A DNA stretch of 64,000 nt from NCBI GenBank assembly GCA_964531025.1, contig CAZHDY010000005.1, positions 62,001 through 126,000 on the forward strand, given 5' to 3'. This document shows positions 60,373 through 64,000 of the stretch, one piece after another. The stretch is from CALMEC01 sp964531025 (GTDB lineage: Bacteria; Actinomycetota; Thermoleophilia; Miltoncostaeales; Miltoncostaeaceae). The first letter of the stretch is position 1, and every line of letters starts with the position of its first letter. The notes below the pieces were generated by a model. That model worked only from the letters and a program-made list of their open reading frames with translations. It searched no databases and was not told the origin of the DNA. A program made the translations under genes and the position numbers.

Positions 60373-60401
60373 CCGGTGGGCGGGAGGAGTCCCCCCACCG
60401 G
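60373..60401 (+). terminator. Hairpin terminator after clpB
   Basis: CCGGTGGG-C-GGGA / TCCC-CCCACCGG, 12 bp with one bulged C and a GGAG loop, 12 nt after the clpB stop. Confidence 0.65.
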
Positions 60402-60823
60402 TCCCGCGCCGCGGTTCTGAGTTCGCGTGCGAGCGCCGGAGTTATGCGGATTCTCTGTCGTAGTCGGGTCGAAGGCCCGGACCTGGCTGCGTCGCTGCCA
60501 GTCAGGTTCTGGGGCATGGGCACTTGTGCCTGTGTCCGAGAGCCGGTCATCGCGTCAGGCGACCGTGTTCGGCGGGTACGTCGGACACGGTTAGTCGGAC
60601 GACATGATCCGGATTTGGGGATCCGGCCCGGAGGGTCGGGTTGACACGCCTGGTTACGCGGTCTCCCTGTCGTAGTCGGGCCGAAGGCCCGAACCCGACA
60701 GGGTGGCCGCGAGTCGGGATGAGTGTGCGGGCCGTTAGGCTCGCACGCGAGCGCCGGAGCTATGCGGACTCTCTGTCGTATTCGGGCGTTAGCCCGGATC
60801 CGGACAGAGTGGCTGCATAGTCC
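60402..60823. repeat. Array of three hairpin repeats in the clpB-ppk2 junction
   Basis: Three related units: R1 (~60427-60495), R2 (~60653-60712) and R3 (~60749-60823). Shared core: TATGCGGacTCTCTGTCGTA then TCGGGC..GCCCG and GACAGAGTGGC. R2 and R3 fold into long hairpins (CCCTGTCG / CGACAGGG; CTCTGTC / GACAGAG plus TATGC / GCATA outside); R1 has lost part of its right arm. Between them are further hairpins (GGGCACTTGTGCC; GATCCGGAT..GATCCGG). No gene is seen in the 399-bp gap from 60361 to 60759. R3 runs into the 3' end of ppk2. Confidence 0.75.
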
Positions 60824-61629
60824 GGAACCTCCAGCTGCAGTGACCGGTCGGTGCGGTGGTAGCCCGTCGAGGGCGGGCGTTTCGGCAGCTCGAGCGTCGG
60901 GGCCTCGACCCGTGTGTACGGGATCGACGACAGCAGGTGGTGGATCATGTTGATCCGGGCACGTCTCTTGTCGTCGCTCTCGACGACGTGCCAGCGGGCC
61001 TCGGGGGTGTCCGTGTGCACCATCATCTCGTCCTTGGCGCGCGAGTAGTCCTCCCACTTCTTCAGCGACTCGAGGTCTGTCGGTGACAGCTTCCAGCGCC
61101 GCATCGGGTCCGTGAGCCGGGACTTGAAGCGCCGCTGCTGCTCGGTGTCGCTGACCGAGAACCAGTACTTGCGGAGGATGATGCCGTCGTCCATGAGCAT
61201 GCGCTCGAAGATGGGGCACTGGCGCAGGAAGCGCTTGTACTCCTCGGGAGTGCAGTAGCCCATGACGTGCTCGACCCCGGCCCGGTTGTACCAGGACCGG
61301 TCGAAGAGACGCATCTCACCCGCCGCGGGCAGGTGGCTGATGTAGCGCTGGAAGTACCACTGCGTCTTCTCGCGCTCGGTCGGCACCGGAAGCGCCACGA
61401 TCGAACAGACGCGCGGGCTGAGGTACTCCATGACCCGCTTGATGGCTCCGCCCTTGCCGGCGGCGTCACGGCCCTCGAAGACCACGACGATGCGCTTGCC
61501 TTCGGCGCGGACCCATTCCTGCATCTCCACGAGCTGCGCCTGCAGCCGCAGGAGCTCCGCCTCGTAGACCTCGCGATTCATCTTGGCCGGCTTCTGACCC
61601 TGCTTGGATTTCTTCTTCGAGGTTCCCAT
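60760..61629 (-). CDS. ppk2: Polyphosphate kinase 2
   Basis: Transfers phosphate between polyphosphate and nucleotides (class I PPK2 fold, related to thymidylate kinase). 289 residues: basic N-terminus (TSKKKSKQGQKPAK), Walker A VVFEGRDAAGKGGAIKRV near residue 50, Walker B and lid LFDRSWYNRAGVEHVMGY, then KYWFSVSDTEQQRRFKSR and WKLSPTDLESLKKWEDYSRAKDEM. The ~20 C-terminal residues after VPDY (AATLSGSGLTPEYDRESA) and the stop come from hairpin repeat R3. ATG 61629 lies 6 nt after TAGGAT. Confidence 0.94.
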   Translation of the reverse strand: MGTSKKKSKQGQKPAKMNREVYEAELLRLQAQLVEMQEWVRAEGKRIVVVFEGRDAAGKGGAIKRVMEYLSPRVCSIVALPVPTEREKTQWYFQRYISHLPAAGEMRLFDRSWYNRAGVEHVMGYCTPEEYKRFLRQCPIFERMLMDDGIILRKYWFSVSDTEQQRRFKSRLTDPMRRWKLSPTDLESLKKWEDYSRAKDEMMVHTDTPEARWHVVESDDKRRARINMIHHLLSSIPYTRVEAPTLELPKRPPSTGYHRTDRSLQLEVPDYAATLSGSGLTPEYDRESA

Positions 61630-61635
61630 CGCTCC

Positions 61636-61641
61636 ATCCTA
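61636..61641 (-). promoter_or_regulatory. -10 element TAGGAT of a leaderless promoter for ppk2
   Basis: Minus-strand TAGGAT ends 6 nt before ATG 61629; the intervening GGAG is too close to the start to act as a normal ribosome binding site. Confidence 0.45.
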
Positions 61642-61849
61642 TGCCCATGCGGTGATCCGACGGTGTCCCGTCTGTCCGCATTCACCGCCGCCGGATCGGC
61701 CGGATGGCCAACGGAGACGGCGTTCGGTGGGTACCCGCTGTCCGAGTCATGGCGGCGGAACCGATCGTGTGACACCCGGTTCTCCCAGGTCGTCGGAGAG
61801 TCGTTCGCGCCGGGATCGCTCATCGTTCTCGGCATGCCGCGGCGGGGCG

Positions 61850-61855
61850 TAGAAT
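61850..61855 (+). promoter_or_regulatory. -10 element TAGAAT upstream of the AAA ATPase gene
   Basis: TAGAAT ends 10 nt before ATG 61866, so any leader would be only a few nucleotides. Confidence 0.45.
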
Positions 61856-61865
61856 CGGCGGCCGG

Positions 61866-63392
61866 ATGAGCGCGCGCACAACCATTCACGAGGTCATGAC
61901 GCTCATCGCCTCCCGGCACCCCATCGTCGCCCTGGAGAGCATCGAGGAGGATCGGGTCCGGGGAATCGTCCTGTCGGCGGCCGAGCGATCGGGTCTTCCG
62001 GTCTTCGAGTGGTCGGTGACCCAGGGGCTGCGGCAGTCGGAGAGCCGCCATCAGTTCAACGGGCTCACCGCGGATGCCGAGAAGATGCTGGCGCATGCCT
62101 CGGCCATGACGGTGCGCGGCGTGTTCCTGGCCTTCGATCTGGCCCTGCACCTGCAGACCCCTGTCGCGCGCCGCCTCGTGCGCGAACTCATCGCGCGCTT
62201 CGCGCAGACGGGTTCCACGCTCGTCATCGTCGGTACCACCATCGAGCTCCCCTCGGAGATCGACGGTGAGACTGTCCATCTGACAGTATCGTTGCCCAGT
62301 CGTACCGAGCTCGACGCCATGCTGAACGCGCTGGCCCAGTCGACCGGGGTGATGATCGCCGACGAGGCACGACGGGTGGCCCTTGACGGCCTCACAGGGC
62401 TCACGCTCAACCAGGCGCGCCAGGCCGCGGCCGCCGCGATGGTCGACGGACACCTCTCGGTGGAGGACGCGCAGGGGCTCATGGACCGCAAGGTCCGCGC
62501 CATCTCAGAGGGCGGTCTCCTTGAGTACTTCCCGCCGACGGACAACATCGCTCGCCTGGCCGGCATGGCGAACCTCCTCTCCTGGCTCGATCGCGCCGCC
62601 GTCGCCGCCTCACCGCAGGCCCAGGCGTTCAACATCCGCCCGCCTCGGGGAATCCTGCTGGCCGGCGTCCCCGGATGCGGCAAGTCGCTCGCCGCGAAGT
62701 TCATCGCCCGGCGGTGGGGGCGGCCGTTGCTCAAGCTCGACGCCGGGGCGCTCTACGACAAGTACATCGGCGAGTCGGAACGCAATCTGCGTACCGCCCT
62801 CCGCATGGCCGAGACCCTCGCCCCCGTGGTCCTCTGGATCGACGAGATCGAGAAGGGCATCTCGGTCGGCGGTGACGATGCGGGTGGAGCGCTCGGCCGC
62901 CGTCTTCTGGGATCGCTGCTCACCTGGATGCAGGAGCGTACGGCGGACGTGTTCATGATCGCCACGAGCAACGACCTGACCATCCTTCCCCCCGAACTCC
63001 AGCGGAAGGGGCGGTTCGACGAGGTCTTCTTCGTCGACCTGCCCACGTTCGAGGAACGGGCGGCCATCTTCGCCGCGCAGCTCGCGCTCCGTCGTCAGGA
63101 TCCGGCGCGGTACTCGATCCCGCACCTCGCGAACGAGAGCGTCGACTTCAGCGGGGCCGAGATCGAGCAGGCGGTCGTATCCGGGATCCTGCGCGCTCTT
63201 CACATGAAGCGCGAACCCGACACCGGCGTGATCCTCCAGGAGATCCGTGAGACGGTGCCGCTTGCGCGCAGTCGTCCCGAGGCCATCGCCGCCGTGCGGG
63301 CTCGCGCACGGGACTTCGTGCCGGCATCGGCACCGGCGACTCGTCCCGCGGAGGCGCCGACCACGACGGGTGGTCGACGCCCCGAAGGGTGA
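61866..63392 (+). CDS. AAA family ATPase, Ycf46-like
   Basis: A 508-residue AAA ATPase resembling the Ycf46 family of cyanobacteria and plastids. The N-terminal ~240 residues are a degenerate ATPase-like domain (LIASRHPIVALESIEEDR, GVFLAFDLALHL, LVIVGTTIELPSEI). The AAA module has Walker A GVPGCGKSLAAKFIARRWG near residue 270, IGESERNLRTALRMAE, Walker B VVLWIDEIEKG, sensor 1 IATSNDLTILPPELQRKGRFDE with arginine finger, and sensor 2 SGAEIEQAVVSGILRAL. A disordered Pro/Thr tail ends the protein. Role unknown; diverges from ppk2. Confidence 0.85.
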   Translation: MSARTTIHEVMTLIASRHPIVALESIEEDRVRGIVLSAAERSGLPVFEWSVTQGLRQSESRHQFNGLTADAEKMLAHASAMTVRGVFLAFDLALHLQTPVARRLVRELIARFAQTGSTLVIVGTTIELPSEIDGETVHLTVSLPSRTELDAMLNALAQSTGVMIADEARRVALDGLTGLTLNQARQAAAAAMVDGHLSVEDAQGLMDRKVRAISEGGLLEYFPPTDNIARLAGMANLLSWLDRAAVAASPQAQAFNIRPPRGILLAGVPGCGKSLAAKFIARRWGRPLLKLDAGALYDKYIGESERNLRTALRMAETLAPVVLWIDEIEKGISVGGDDAGGALGRRLLGSLLTWMQERTADVFMIATSNDLTILPPELQRKGRFDEVFFVDLPTFEERAAIFAAQLALRRQDPARYSIPHLANESVDFSGAEIEQAVVSGILRALHMKREPDTGVILQEIRETVPLARSRPEAIAAVRARARDFVPASAPATRPAEAPTTTGGRRPEG

Positions 63393-63426
63393 GCTCCCGA
63401 GTCGGGCGACTCAGGAACTCATATGC

Positions 63427-64000
63427 CTATCGACCGCCGGCGTTCACGACGCGGCTGAGGAGGGCGGCGTTGGTGCCGGCCCGGGTCTTGCCCCGCCACG
63501 TGACGCGCGTGGGGACACGGGTACGGCTGGCCACGGTCACGCGGAAGCTTCCGTCCGGCGACGTGTTCACCACTCGGGCGGTACGCCACTTACCGCGGGC
63601 GAGGGTCTGGACGGTCACCTTCGTCGTGCCGACCGCGGGACGGACCTGACCGACGAGCGTCCGGCTGCTGGTGGCCTTCTGCGTCCAGAGCGGCAGGGCG
63701 TGGGCACCGTAGCCGACCTTCTTGGCGCCGCTCATGGTGAGCAGACCCGACTTCCATCCCTGGTGGTCCTGGAGCAGGTAGTAGATGGCCATCGCGACGC
63801 GCGGGTTGCGCTTCATGCGCGCGTAGGCGTCACCGATGTTGTTGGCCTGCCCGACCGGGCTCACGATGGTCGTGTACTCCGGGGTGCGTGCCGTCGAGAA
63901 GCCGTACTCCGTGAGCCAGAGCCGCTTTCCCTTCAGGTACGTCCGGTCGACCGTCCGGGTGAAGTCCTCCAGGTTGTAGAGGTCCGCGTACGAGCGGTTC
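63427..64000 (-). CDS. Secreted glycoside-hydrolase-like protein, 3' part only
   Basis: The frame is open to the window end; 190 codons are visible and the start lies beyond base 64000. Near the visible N-terminus LWLTEYGFST gives a strand-end Glu typical of the nucleophile in clan GH-A (GH5/GH39/GH53-like) enzymes, followed by QANNIGDAYARMKRNPRVAMAIYYLLQDHQGWKSGL, a late barrel helix and strand. The last ~80 residues look like an Ig/FN3-type or other beta domain (TSSRTLVGQVRPAVGTTKVTVQ), suggesting surface or extracellular use. The exact GH family cannot be set from this part. Confidence 0.75.
   Translation of the reverse strand, partial: NRSYADLYNLEDFTRTVDRTYLKGKRLWLTEYGFSTARTPEYTTIVSPVGQANNIGDAYARMKRNPRVAMAIYYLLQDHQGWKSGLLTMSGAKKVGYGAHALPLWTQKATSSRTLVGQVRPAVGTTKVTVQTLARGKWRTARVVNTSPDGSFRVTVASRTRVPTRVTWRGKTRAGTNAALLSRVVNAGGR

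Noticed and set aside
60233..61219. Minus-strand frame spanning the hairpin array and the ppk2 3' half
   Set aside because: Different frame from ppk2, mostly repeat DNA, no domain signature.

Overview
The window is high-GC bacterial chromosome with densely packed, often translationally coupled genes. It points to an actinobacterium: it has the GlgE-TreS-maltokinase alpha-glucan pathway, the dnaK-grpE-dnaJ-hspR-clpB operon with a MerR-type HspR, a CDP-alcohol phosphatidyltransferase followed by a PimA-like mannosyltransferase, DUF2510/DUF805 and DUF3500 proteins, delta-60 repeats, and many GTG starts. About a dozen genes have a TANNNT -10 hexamer only 6-10 nt before the start codon, as expected for leaderless mRNAs. 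The long, eukaryote-like inositol-3-phosphate synthase and the delta-60 protein would suit a deep branch such as Thermoleophilia. That placement is inference; no rRNA is present to settle it.

Layout. 0-9 kb (+): the 3' part of glmS, an ArsC-family protein, a spermidine-synthase-like methyltransferase coupled to acpS, a roadblock/LC7 protein, then a coupled run nnr-alr-cca and a PduO-type cobalamin adenosyltransferase. 9.1-18.9 kb (-): the alpha-glucan/trehalose operon glgE-treS-mak-[165-bp palindromic tandem element with an in-frame ORF]-glgB-glgX. 18.9-21 kb (+): a secreted delta-60 repeat protein and a DUF805 membrane protein. 21-26.2 kb: a zinc-homeostasis block of lgt (-), zur (+), znuB, znuC, znuA (-) and a second ABC-3 permease (-); three of its proteins carry histidine-rich segments. 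26.3-29.2 kb: a MerR-HTH/Mop molybdate-type regulator and two zinc-ribbon membrane proteins.

29.4-35.5 kb is a cell-envelope block: two NlpC/P60 hydrolases and an M23 peptidase around an ECF sigma factor coupled to an unusual SecD-like membrane protein. 35.5-39.4 kb: rlmD, a DUF3500 lipoprotein flanked by two copies of a ~125-bp repeat, and a degenerate uracil-DNA-glycosylase-like protein. 39.4-45.4 kb: an inositol-lipid group (PimA-like glycosyltransferase fused to a degenerate PHP domain, phosphatidylinositol-phosphate-type synthase, inositol-3-phosphate synthase) interleaved with an FAH-family hydrolase and an acidic unknown protein. 45.6-53.6 kb: a sigma factor with a SnoaL-like tail and a VOC protein, an alpha/beta-hydrolase membrane protein, an MFS exporter, a fatty-acid desaturase, a prepilin-like protein and a membrane zincin-like protein. 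53.7-60.4 kb: the HspR heat-shock operon. 60.4-64 kb: a hairpin-repeat array, ppk2, a Ycf46-type AAA ATPase and the 3' part of a secreted glycosidase.

The most unusual signals are non-coding. Three dispersed ~125-bp elements share a core and end in a 16-17-bp hairpin whose arms covary. A 165-bp palindromic unit is tandemly duplicated in frame inside the GlgE operon. A three-copy hairpin array at the clpB/ppk2 junction supplies the last codons and stop of ppk2. On the protein side, the most notable are the sigma/SecD-like pair and the glycosyltransferase-PHP fusion. No tRNA, rRNA, CRISPR array, prophage or transposase gene was seen.
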